In this document: positions 53,772 to 61,364 of the stretch, one piece after another
How positions within the stretch are numbered: the stretch's first letter is position 1
Layout: every line of letters starts with the position of its first letter
From: Romboutsia lituseburensis DSM 797
GTDB lineage: Bacteria; Bacillota; Clostridia; Peptostreptococcales; Peptostreptococcaceae
DNA: 64,000 nucleotides
Assembly: GCF_900103615.1 (NCBI RefSeq)
Contig: NZ_FNGW01000001.1
Span: 62,001 to 126,000, forward strand
Direction: 5' to 3'
Position numbers and translations under genes: made by a program
Notes under the pieces: generated by a model
Databases searched by the model: none
Told to the model about the DNA's origin: nothing
Seen by the model: only the letters and a program-made list of their open reading frames with translations

Positions 53772-54962
53772 CTAATCTTGATTAAAAAAATTAATTGTCG
53801 ATTGCATTAATACTAAGGCACCTTTAACTAATCCAGATTCATCTATTTTCATTTTAGGGTGATGTGCTGGATAGTATCCTTCTTCCTTTAAGTTTCCTAC
53901 TACTACTCCATAATATGCACCTGGTACTTTTTCTAATAGATAAGACGCATCTTCAGATCCCATAACGCCTCTTGGCATATTAATTACTGAACTATCACCT
54001 AAAACTTCTTTAGCCGAATCTTTAACTATAGAAGTCATGTTAGGTGAGTTAACTAATGCTGGATAACCATATTTATAATTATATTCATAACTACCTTTGA
54101 ATCCTTCTACTGTATTTTTAACAATTTCTTCAATTCGTTTATTTACATAATCTCTTGATTTATTCTCTAAGCATCTAACAGATGCTTTTATTTCAACATA
54201 ATTTGGTATTATGTTATAAGCTGGTCTATCTGGTTGCTCACTTTTAACATTTACAATACTTATGCAAGTAGAATCTAGAGCACTAAACTCTCTAGATAGC
54301 ATAATATAAATATTATTTATAACTTGGGTTGCCATTATAATTGGATCTATACAACTTTCTGGTGTAGATGCATGACCGCCTTTACCTTTAACTTTTATAT
54401 CAACCCTATCAGAAGAAGCCATAACTTGATTATCTTTTATTACAACCATACCTGTTTTTAAACCAGGCAATAATGCTACATGTTGAGCAAAAATAGCATC
54501 TACTTTTGGATTTTCTAAAACGCCTTCATCTATCATAACTTTTGCTCCACCATCATATTCTTCTCCTGGCTGGAATATAATCTTTACCTTTCCATTTAAA
54601 CTATTTTCATTTTGTTTTAATACCTTTGCTACACCTAATAACATAGCCCCATGAGCATCATGCCCACATGCATGCATGGCTTTATTTTTAGAAATGAAAT
54701 CAAAATCATTTTGCTCTTCTATTGGTAATGCATCTATATCTGCTCTAAGCGCCAAAACCTTCCCTTCTTTTTTTCCTATAACTGCACTAATTCCAGAACA
54801 ATTTTCATATAGCTTATACTCTATACCCATTTTTTCTAGTTCTGATTTTATATATGATTCTGTTTGTGGTAAATTTAGACCAACCTCTGCTCTTTTATGA
54901 AGTTCTCTTCTCCAATTTATAATTTCATTTTCTATATCTTTAAGTTCTTTTATTAAGTCCAT
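53772..54962 (-). CDS. M20 amidohydrolase (hippurate/N-acetyl-diaminopimelate type)
   Basis: A 396-residue zinc amidohydrolase. RRELHKRAEVGLNLPQTES opens it, LALRADIDALPIEEQNDFDF and AMHACGHDAHGAMLLGVAKV supply metal ligands, VKIIFQPGEEYDGGAKVMID the catalytic Glu. The family hydrolyses N-acyl amino acids or similar amides. Divergent from a LysR gene with two palindromes between, so its expression is likely LysR-controlled. No export signal. Confidence 0.92.
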   Translation of the reverse strand: MDLIKELKDIENEIINWRRELHKRAEVGLNLPQTESYIKSELEKMGIEYKLYENCSGISAVIGKKEGKVLALRADIDALPIEEQNDFDFISKNKAMHACGHDAHGAMLLGVAKVLKQNENSLNGKVKIIFQPGEEYDGGAKVMIDEGVLENPKVDAIFAQHVALLPGLKTGMVVIKDNQVMASSDRVDIKVKGKGGHASTPESCIDPIIMATQVINNIYIMLSREFSALDSTCISIVNVKSEQPDRPAYNIIPNYVEIKASVRCLENKSRDYVNKRIEEIVKNTVEGFKGSYEYNYKYGYPALVNSPNMTSIVKDSAKEVLGDSSVINMPRGVMGSEDASYLLEKVPGAYYGVVVGNLKEEGYYPAHHPKMKIDESGLVKGALVLMQSTINFFNQD

Positions 54963-55037
54963 TTTTTGCCTCCATTTTTTTTAGATTAATGTTATTATAA
55001 TAATATTAATATTATTTTTATAATCTTAATTTTCTAT

Positions 55038-55108
55038 AAGGTGTTATAAGTTTTTTTTATAACCCTTGTAAATATAGAAGTATATTTATAGTATTTTCAA
55101 ATACTATA
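55038..55108. promoter_or_regulatory. Two LysR-type palindromes between the M20 and lysR genes
   Basis: Site 1: AAGG..GTTATAA-N7-TTATAACCCTT (55038-55067), 7-bp perfect inner arms. Site 2: TATAGTATTT-TC-AAATACTATA (55087-55108), perfect 10-bp arms. Both lie in the divergent gap, as expected for a LysR binding region that activates the M20 gene and represses lysR. Confidence 0.75.
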
Positions 55109-55139
55109 GATGTATTACAATTAAAATTTAGGAGTTAAT

Positions 55140-56078
55140 ATGAAGTTAGAACAAATAAATCATGTGTTAGAAGTTGTTAGACTAGGATCAATAAATAAAG
55201 CTTCAAAATCATTATTAATGAGTCAGCCAAATTTAAGTTTTTCTATAAAATCATTAGAAAACGAGTTAGGATTTAAAATTTTTAATAGAACAAAAAAAGG
55301 AATTGAACTAACTAGTAAAGGGTCTTTATTTTTAGAACATGCAAATTCCATAAAAAACTCTTTCGATTCTATAAGTGTTCTTTCTGATAATAAAAGTAAT
55401 TCTACTAACAATGTAGTAGATTTATCTATATCAGCTCAGTATATATCAACTGCATTTTATAGCATTATTGATTTTTGTAAAATAAACTTAAACTCAAATA
55501 TGAATGTTAAAATTAATCAAGCAAATATATCTCAAATAATTAATGATGTATCCTCTGGTTTTGTTGATTTAGGGCTTATATGTATTGATAAATCTCAAAA
55601 AAGTTCAATTAATCATATTTTAAGTTTAAATAAACTAGAATTTACTCCTTTATCTACAACAAAGCTCTATGCATATATGTTGGATAATCATCCTTTAGCT
55701 ACTAAAGATTGTGTTGGTATTACTGATCTTATTAATTATCCTCTAGTAGCTTTAAACTTTACATCTAAAGATTTTTTATATTCTTCTCTGTTGCTTAATA
55801 TAGGGTTAGATAAATTTAATCAAAAGATCGAAGTAACCGATTATAATTCTTTAATGTTTGGTTTAAATGAATTAAATGGAGTTACTTTTACAATGAAGTT
55901 TCCTAATTTAAATCCTATGCCAAATATTAATAATTTTACTGGTGTATTTAAAGAACTAAGAATAGAAAATGAAATTTTATTTGAATTTGGGTATATAAAA
56001 ATACCTAATAATATTTTGTCACCATCAGCAATTGAGTTTTTGAATATATTAGATTCTAATATTAAATTCACAGTATAA
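55140..56078 (+). CDS. LysR family transcriptional regulator
   Basis: A 312-residue LysR regulator. Residues 1-65 are the HTH (LEVVRLGSINKASKSLLMSQ, LSFSIKSLENELGFKIFNRT), followed by the effector-binding domain. Divergent gene: M20 amidohydrolase, whose promoter region holds two palindromes. It likely controls that gene in response to an acyl-amino acid or product. Terminator follows the stop codon. Confidence 0.92.
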   Translation: MKLEQINHVLEVVRLGSINKASKSLLMSQPNLSFSIKSLENELGFKIFNRTKKGIELTSKGSLFLEHANSIKNSFDSISVLSDNKSNSTNNVVDLSISAQYISTAFYSIIDFCKINLNSNMNVKINQANISQIINDVSSGFVDLGLICIDKSQKSSINHILSLNKLEFTPLSTTKLYAYMLDNHPLATKDCVGITDLINYPLVALNFTSKDFLYSSLLLNIGLDKFNQKIEVTDYNSLMFGLNELNGVTFTMKFPNLNPMPNINNFTGVFKELRIENEILFEFGYIKIPNNILSPSAIEFLNILDSNIKFTV

Positions 56079-56113
56079 ATTTCATGTTTTTATAAATATA
56101 AAATTTATAGCTA

Positions 56114-56163
56114 AAAAAAGAGTTAAATTATGATTTTAAACTTATCATAATTTGACTCTTTTA
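56114..56163. terminator. Terminator between lysR and tetR genes
   Basis: AAAAGAGTTAAATTATGA and TCATAATTTGACTCTTTT form a long stem with one mismatch; between converging genes. Confidence 0.85.
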
Positions 56164-56180
56164 TTTTATAACTATATATG

Positions 56181-56753
56181 CTAAATATTGATTCCATAAT
56201 CCATAAGATCTAAAACCGAATTTGACATTAAGTATATATATGTCTCAAACATTTCACTTGCACATACTTTATCGTGTTCTAATAGCCATAATTCAATCGC
56301 TGATACCAATCCCAATGAATAATAAGCAACTATATTTTCTTCTGTCAGAAAACTTACATCACTTGATATATTTAGCCCGTGCTTTTTAATCATTTTATAA
56401 AACATTGTTCCTATTGCTTTTGATAAAATTCCTCTAAAAGAATTTTGCCCCGTTATCTCAAAAGCTTTTTTTATAAATGCTTTATCTTTTTCCAAACGTA
56501 CAAATATCATTTTTATAGCTTCTAATTCCATATCAATGTCTAACAATTCATAGGCACTACTCATTATTTCATCTTCAACACAATATTCTAATAACTCATA
56601 CTTATCTTTAAAATAATTGTAAAAAGTAGACCTAATAACTCCGGCGCCATCTGCAATCATTTGAATTGTAATTTTTTTGAAAGGATATTTCAGCATAAGT
56701 TCTTTAAAACTTTGAAGTAAAAGATATTTAGTCAATTCCCTTTTTTGATCCAT
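56181..56753 (-). CDS. TetR family transcriptional regulator
   Basis: A 190-residue TetR-type repressor: LMLKYPFKKITIQMIADGAG and GVIRSTFYNYFKDKYELLEY form the HTH; the rest is a helical ligand domain. Its promoter region carries CTTATCAT-N17-ATGATAAG. It follows a YbhN-like gene and a radical SAM gene on the same strand, so control of this group by TetR is possible. Ligand unknown. Confidence 0.9.
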   Translation of the reverse strand: MDQKRELTKYLLLQSFKELMLKYPFKKITIQMIADGAGVIRSTFYNYFKDKYELLEYCVEDEIMSSAYELLDIDMELEAIKMIFVRLEKDKAFIKKAFEITGQNSFRGILSKAIGTMFYKMIKKHGLNISSDVSFLTEENIVAYYSLGLVSAIELWLLEHDKVCASEMFETYIYLMSNSVLDLMDYGINI

Positions 56754-56768
56754 GTATATCCCTACTTT

Positions 56769-56801
56769 CTTATCATTTTTATAATATAACTATATGATAA
56801 G
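56769..56801. promoter_or_regulatory. Probable TetR operator
   Basis: CTTATCAT and ATGATAAG, perfect 8-bp arms separated by 17 bases, directly upstream of the tetR start and downstream of the YbhN-like gene. Confidence 0.6.
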
Positions 56802-56820
56802 TTTTATAGCAAATATACAT

Positions 56821-57816
56821 CTAAGTAACTTTAGTAATACTTATTATCTTGTCTAAAATAACATATATACCACCTATTAAAAATGGAAATATAAAACTTG
56901 AAAATCTATATATTAACATAGCTGATACTACATTTACTGAATTTGTAACAATTGAAAAAAGTAACACATAAACAAATTCTATTGATGCAATTCCAGCAGG
57001 AGTTGGTATAACACCTGCAAGTATAGTAACTAATGAAGTTATAGTAATAGCTTGATGTACATTAATTGCTACATTCATTTCTCTTAAAGCTATATATGAA
57101 ATGTAATAAAGAATTAAATATTTAATCAAATTCATAGATATTTGAAATAATATAACTTTCTTATTTCTTAGTATAATCATAGAAGAATTTCTTATATTAG
57201 ATATTTCACTTTGTATATATTTAATTTGTTGTTTATATTTATTTCTTTTAATTAACTTATTTAATAAATTTATAAGTAGCTTGTGAAATTTTTTAGATAT
57301 ACATAAAAATATTAAACTAACTACAATTAAAATAGTTATAACATATACAATACTTATAAACGTTATATAGTTAAAATATTTTTCATATATAAATTCATGA
57401 TTAAAAAAAATACATATTGTAGCAAATAATAATACTGAAAGTTTATTTAATACATAATTTAAAGTTGATACATCTATACCTTGAGATGGACATATATTAT
57501 TTTTTTGTAAATAATATATTGAAAAAACATAAGACCCACTTCCCATAGTCACAGTTTTATAAAAGCTAGTGTAAAAATAGCATAGAATTCCATTAATTAT
57601 TTTGAATTTTGAATTAAACTGCTTTGCTAATATACTTAAATTAAATCCTTCAATAATACTATACATAATAGATAAAATTAAAACACTTATAAAACCATAA
57701 AAACTTATATCTTTTATTTGATTAAAAATTGAAGAAAGTGAGTCTTTAAATATACTACAGACTATTAATATAATTAATAGTAAAAATATCAATTTCAATA
57801 TATTCTTTTTTTTCAC
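56821..57816 (-). CDS. YbhN/LPG-synthase-TM-like flippase
   Basis: A 331-residue membrane protein with about nine helices; SYVFSIYYLQKNNICPSQGI and the C-terminal VTILAGVIPTPAGIASIEFV belong to the LPG-synthase transmembrane / YbhN family, which moves or presents lipids across the membrane. The family includes MprF-type flippases without the synthase domain. It starts 25 bases after the radical SAM gene on the minus strand, suggesting co-transcription. A lipid or lipid-linked sugar substrate made with the help of the radical SAM enzyme is inference. Confidence 0.82.
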   Translation of the reverse strand: MKKKNILKLIFLLLIILIVCSIFKDSLSSIFNQIKDISFYGFISVLILSIMYSIIEGFNLSILAKQFNSKFKIINGILCYFYTSFYKTVTMGSGSYVFSIYYLQKNNICPSQGIDVSTLNYVLNKLSVLLFATICIFFNHEFIYEKYFNYITFISIVYVITILIVVSLIFLCISKKFHKLLINLLNKLIKRNKYKQQIKYIQSEISNIRNSSMIILRNKKVILFQISMNLIKYLILYYISYIALREMNVAINVHQAITITSLVTILAGVIPTPAGIASIEFVYVLLFSIVTNSVNVVSAMLIYRFSSFIFPFLIGGIYVILDKIISITKVT

Positions 57817-57841
57817 TTATAATCGCCCTTAATTATCAGAT

Positions 57842-59203
57842 TTATTTTTTACTTTCATCCCATAGTCGATTTGCTGTTTCTTCCCAACTATTTGCATAAG
57901 GTATACATTTATCACATAAATGGTTTACACACTCTGGAGATATTATATCTGTTGATTTTGCTCCAGTTGTTTCTATCATTTTTCTCAAGTGTTCTGGATT
58001 TTCTAACATTGGACAAGGTCTTAAATGATTTTCATTAAATGGTTGGTTTTCTCTATAGGACATAAATAAAGGTTGTTTTAAAGCTTCTAACAAGCTTACT
58101 TCTTTAATATTAGCACTAGAATAATGAACAAACACACATGGCTCCACATCACCATTTGCACTTATATGCAAGTAGTTTTTACCTCCTGCTATACATCCAC
58201 CTACATACTCTCCATCATTTTGAAAATCTAGCGCGAATATTGGTTTTCCACCATCTAAACTACGTATTTCTCTAACTCTATGATACATATACTCTCTTTG
58301 TTCTGGCGTTGGAAGTAATTCAAGTACAGCATCATTTCCTACAGGCATGTAATGGAAATACCATATTAGCCTAACACCTTTATCTATAAGCATATCTAAA
58401 AAATCATCACTAGTTACACTATAGACATTTTGACTATTGTAACAAATTGATGCTCCATATAGTATTTTGTGTTTCCTTAAAGTATCCATTGCATTTAAAA
58501 CCTTTTGATAAGTGCCTTCTCCCCTTCTGTCATCATTTGCCTTTTCATCTCCATCAATACTAATAGATAAAGTAAAGTTTCCTACTCTTTTTATTTCCTC
58601 ACATAATTCATCATCTACTAATGTTCCATTTGTATATGCATGGAATTCACAGTCTTTATGTTTTTCACAAAGTTTTATTAAATCGTCTTTTCTAACTAAA
58701 GGCTCTCCTCCTGTATATAAGTAAAAATACACACCTAATTCCTTACCTTCAATAATTATTTTATCTAGTTCTTCAAAACTTAAATTTAATTTATTTCCAT
58801 ACTCAGCAGCCCAACATCCCTTACATTTTAAGTTACAAGCGGTAGTCGGATCTATTAATATAAGCCAAGGAATATTGCAATTGTGTAATTCTCTCATCTT
58901 TCTAATTTTTTTAGTACCATAAAAGCCTGCTTCATATCCTAAATTTAGTGCAGCAGTTTTAACTATATTAGGATCTATATCGTCTAGTGCTTTATTTAAA
59001 TACTTAATCCATTTGCAATCTGGATCTTTAATCATTTCTCTAGCCCCGTCGTAATACATTTTGTCAAAGTTTTTCCCCATGAAAGCTTCTGCTAAATCAA
59101 CCATTTTTAAAAGACTTTTCTCTCTATCCTTGTCTATATACTTTAATGTAGTATTTATTAAAGTTGAAAATGCACTTCTTCCTGCTTCATGTGTAAAACT
59201 CAA
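57842..59203 (-). CDS. Radical SAM protein
   Basis: A 453-residue radical SAM enzyme. The cluster motif CNLKCKGCWAAEYG (CxxxCxxC) follows 120 residues of helical N-terminal extension; FYLYTGGEPLVRKDDLIKLC holds the GGEP SAM-binding site. Later Cys residues (GGCIAGGKNY, DVEPCVFVHY, CVNHLCDKCIPYA) suggest a SPASM-like auxiliary cluster. Substrate unknown; neighbours are a lipid flippase and a hypothetical gene. The start is TTG after GGGGGATGA, directly behind a stop codon in the same frame. Confidence 0.87.
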   Translation of the reverse strand: MSFTHEAGRSAFSTLINTTLKYIDKDREKSLLKMVDLAEAFMGKNFDKMYYDGAREMIKDPDCKWIKYLNKALDDIDPNIVKTAALNLGYEAGFYGTKKIRKMRELHNCNIPWLILIDPTTACNLKCKGCWAAEYGNKLNLSFEELDKIIIEGKELGVYFYLYTGGEPLVRKDDLIKLCEKHKDCEFHAYTNGTLVDDELCEEIKRVGNFTLSISIDGDEKANDDRRGEGTYQKVLNAMDTLRKHKILYGASICYNSQNVYSVTSDDFLDMLIDKGVRLIWYFHYMPVGNDAVLELLPTPEQREYMYHRVREIRSLDGGKPIFALDFQNDGEYVGGCIAGGKNYLHISANGDVEPCVFVHYSSANIKEVSLLEALKQPLFMSYRENQPFNENHLRPCPMLENPEHLRKMIETTGAKSTDIISPECVNHLCDKCIPYANSWEETANRLWDESKK

Positions 59204-59378
59204 TCAAATCATCCCCCTATATAAAATCTATTTTATTACTTATATAATCATACTATGGTAATATAATCTTTGAGGCACATACAAATTATTAGATTTGTCT
59301 AAAAAAAAATACAAAATATCAAATTTGTATTATAGAATATACAGATTTAATATTTTGTATTTTTAATTTAAAATTTTA

Positions 59379-59945
59379 CTATTTAAATTGATTGTATATA
59401 TCTTGGACAAACTTCTCAAAATTTTCTCTTTGAGTATGTTTATTACCTTCATAAATTTCTAGGGAAGATACTAAATTATTTAATTTATTACTATCTAAAT
59501 TTTTCATTTTGTAGTATTTACCATTATCATATAAATATTCTAAAGTTTCACCTATCTCTAAAAGAGAATCATAATGCTTAGTATTAGAAAAACCAGGCTT
59601 TTTAGATTTATCGTCTAATTCTCCAAAAAACACTGATTTACAAAGCCAACCTTTGATTGCAGTACCATCTAATGTAGTATTAGATAAAACGTAGTTTATA
59701 TAATCTGTAAACTCATCAAACTCTCCTTCTTTTAACTTTATACCTACAATAGGATACCAAAGGCCCTTAACCTTACCATCATTAGTTCCTGATGATCTAT
59801 AATAAGCTAAGGTTACAGTCTCTATACCATAATTAAATTTCATTTCAACATCTATTAAACCTATTGCTCTAAAAGGTCTTTTAGAATATTGATTTACTCT
59901 AAAACTACCTTTATTAATTTTTAGTATTTGATTTATATTTGCCAC
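59379..59945 (-). CDS. Hypothetical protein
   Basis: A 188-residue protein I do not recognise. It has mixed alpha/beta composition, conserved-looking stretches FRAIGLIDVEMKFNYGIETV and LWYPIVGIKLKEGEFDEF, and a Lys/Asn-rich C-terminal half. No signal peptide, membrane segment or Cys pair. The best ribosome site (TGGAGATGTG) fits a GTG start at 59945; an ATG nine bases further up would overlap that site. Separated from the kinase gene by a strong terminator and from the radical SAM gene by 175 bases. Confidence 0.55.
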   Translation of the reverse strand: MANINQILKINKGSFRVNQYSKRPFRAIGLIDVEMKFNYGIETVTLAYYRSSGTNDGKVKGLWYPIVGIKLKEGEFDEFTDYINYVLSNTTLDGTAIKGWLCKSVFFGELDDKSKKPGFSNTKHYDSLLEIGETLEYLYDNGKYYKMKNLDSNKLNNLVSSLEIYEGNKHTQRENFEKFVQDIYNQFK

Positions 59946-59980
59946 GATACACATCTCCAGTTAAAATTTAATTAAATTTC

Positions 59981-60033
59981 AAAAATAAAACATATAGCCT
60001 TAACTTTATATTATAGCTATATGCTTTATTTTT
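59981..60033. terminator. Terminator after the kinase gene
   Basis: AAAAATAAA-A-CATATAGC and GCTATATG-C-TTTATTTTT form a 17-bp stem interrupted by one mismatch, overlapping the kinase stop codon on the minus strand. Confidence 0.85.
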
Positions 60034-60742
60034 AATTTATAACATATTTAAAATTTTTCTTTATCTCATCTATACTTTTATAACACCCTTCAATACCCAT
60101 TAATTTTTTTAGAAATAAACACTCTTTTTCATTTAAATCAAGCTCTTCAAACCAAGGCCTTTCATCTAAATCACTTTCTTTATAGTATGATGAATAATAT
60201 AAATGTATTAAAAAATCTGCAATGTACCAATAATCTATTTCTTTTACATATTTTTTATCATCTATATACCTTGCTAGTCCAAAATCAATTAATTTTAATT
60301 TATTATTTCTATCTAAGATTATATTTGGAGTCCTTAAATCCCTATGAATTATACTGTTTTTTTGAAGCAGTTCAACTATATCTATTAATTGAACAGCTAT
60401 ATCATATATTTCTTCTTTGCTAAATTCATGCTCATCTTCATATAATATATCTTCAAAATCTTTTCCTTCTATATAATCTAATACATATATTAGATTGTCT
60501 TCATAATTAAACTTTTCAATAAATTTAGGAAATCTATTATCATCTAAATTTTTTAGTATTTCTTCTTCATAGAATAGTTTTTTTCTTGTAACTTCTAGCA
60601 TTTCATTTTTTAATTGTTTTAAGATATATTTGTTTAAATCTATATCTTGAGCTAAATATGCTATTCCATATTTTCCTTCACCTATTATTTTTAGTATATT
60701 ATATTGATTAATATTGTCGGTAGGATTATAACGCTTGTCTAT
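60032..60742 (-). CDS. Small eukaryotic-type protein kinase, non-standard start
   Basis: A 236-residue kinase-fold protein that keeps all core residues: Gly-rich loop IIGEGKYGIAYLAQD (19-33), Lys42 in NKYILKQLK, catalytic HRDLRTPNI (133-141; Asp135, Asn140) and LIDFGLA (Asp153). The C-lobe is short, as in minimal kinases. No ATG, GTG or TTG lies in frame before residue 48; the only well-placed codon after the perfect site GGAGGTGAAGTC is ATA. A start there gives the intact N-lobe; a start at the ATG at 60601 would lose the Gly loop and Lys42. So either AUA is used, or ATG has mutated to ATA. It directly follows a Ser/Lys-repeat peptide gene, a possible substrate. Confidence 0.7.
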   Translation of the reverse strand: MDKRYNPTDNINQYNILKIIGEGKYGIAYLAQDIDLNKYILKQLKNEMLEVTRKKLFYEEEILKNLDDNRFPKFIEKFNYEDNLIYVLDYIEGKDFEDILYEDEHEFSKEEIYDIAVQLIDIVELLQKNSIIHRDLRTPNIILDRNNKLKLIDFGLARYIDDKKYVKEIDYWYIADFLIHLYYSSYYKESDLDERPWFEELDLNEKECLFLKKLMGIEGCYKSIDEIKKNFKYVIN

Positions 60743-60756
60743 GACTTCACCTCCAG

Positions 60757-60906
60757 TTATGCACTATATGGTTTGCTATTTGATACATTTGACTTAGATC
60801 CACTTTTTGATGCACTTGACTTAGAGCCGCTTTTTGATGCTTTTGATTTTCCTAATCTTTTATAGTGGCTAGATCCTTGATATGATTGGTCTTTTAAAGT
60901 TTCCAT
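60757..60906 (-). CDS. Small Ser/Lys-repeat peptide, possible kinase substrate
   Basis: A 49-residue basic peptide starting METLKDQSYQGSSHYKRL and then holding two 9-residue repeats ASKSGSKSS and ASKSGSKSN (27-base tandem repeats in the DNA, with third-position differences), ending SNSKPYSA. Ribosome site AGAGGTGAAG 8 bases before ATG; the same bases recur before the kinase. The stop codon lies 14 bases before the kinase start region. Ser/Lys repeat proteins of spores (CotG type) are phosphorylated by the kinase CotH, so a substrate role is suggested by analogy. A mother-cell-type promoter is possible: CATATAAT with AC 17 bases upstream. Too short for usual gene finders, but the repeat and ribosome site support it. 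Confidence 0.65.
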   Translation of the reverse strand: METLKDQSYQGSSHYKRLGKSKASKSGSKSSASKSGSKSNVSNSKPYSA

Positions 60907-61095
60907 AGACTTCACCTCTTATATAATTTTAATATCTTATTAGATTATATGAAGTGTTGTTATTGTATGTTACATTTTAATTTATATTGTATGTTTTTGC
61001 TCTTATTATTTAAAACTATAATTTATGTTATTTTTAGAATATTATTCCTAATTGTGGAAATATTAATAGTATAAATGTACAAAGGAGGAATTTAA

Positions 61096-61308
61096 ATGGA
61101 TTTAATTTATAATATTTGTCTTACTTTGGTTTTAATAGGAGCTATCAACTGGGGATTAGTAGGATTATTTAAATTTGATTTAGTTGCTGCGCTATTAGCA
61201 GGTGGAGGTAAATTCGGAAATATAAGCACTCTTAGTCAAATAGTTTATGGTTTAGTAGGGTTATCAGCATTATATGTAGGTACTCAGTTTGTATTATCAG
61301 TGTTCTAA
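61096..61308 (+). CDS. DUF378 small membrane protein
   Basis: A 70-residue membrane protein with two hydrophobic segments; LIGAINWGLVGLFKFDLVAA is the DUF378 signature. Function unknown; family is common in Firmicutes, often near sporulation genes. AAAGGAGG precedes its ATG and a perfect palindrome terminator follows. Divergent from the Ser/Lys peptide gene. Confidence 0.9.
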   Translation: MDLIYNICLTLVLIGAINWGLVGLFKFDLVAALLAGGGKFGNISTLSQIVYGLVGLSALYVGTQFVLSVF

Positions 61309-61314
61309 TATAGT

Positions 61315-61346
61315 AAAGAAGGTATCTAGTACTAGATACCTTCTTT
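61315..61346. terminator. Terminator between DUF378 and RND genes
   Basis: AAAGAAGGTATCTAGT directly facing ACTAGATACCTTCTTT, a perfect 16-bp palindrome with no loop bases, between converging genes. Confidence 0.9.
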
Positions 61347-61364
61347 CTTTATTATTAAAAAATA

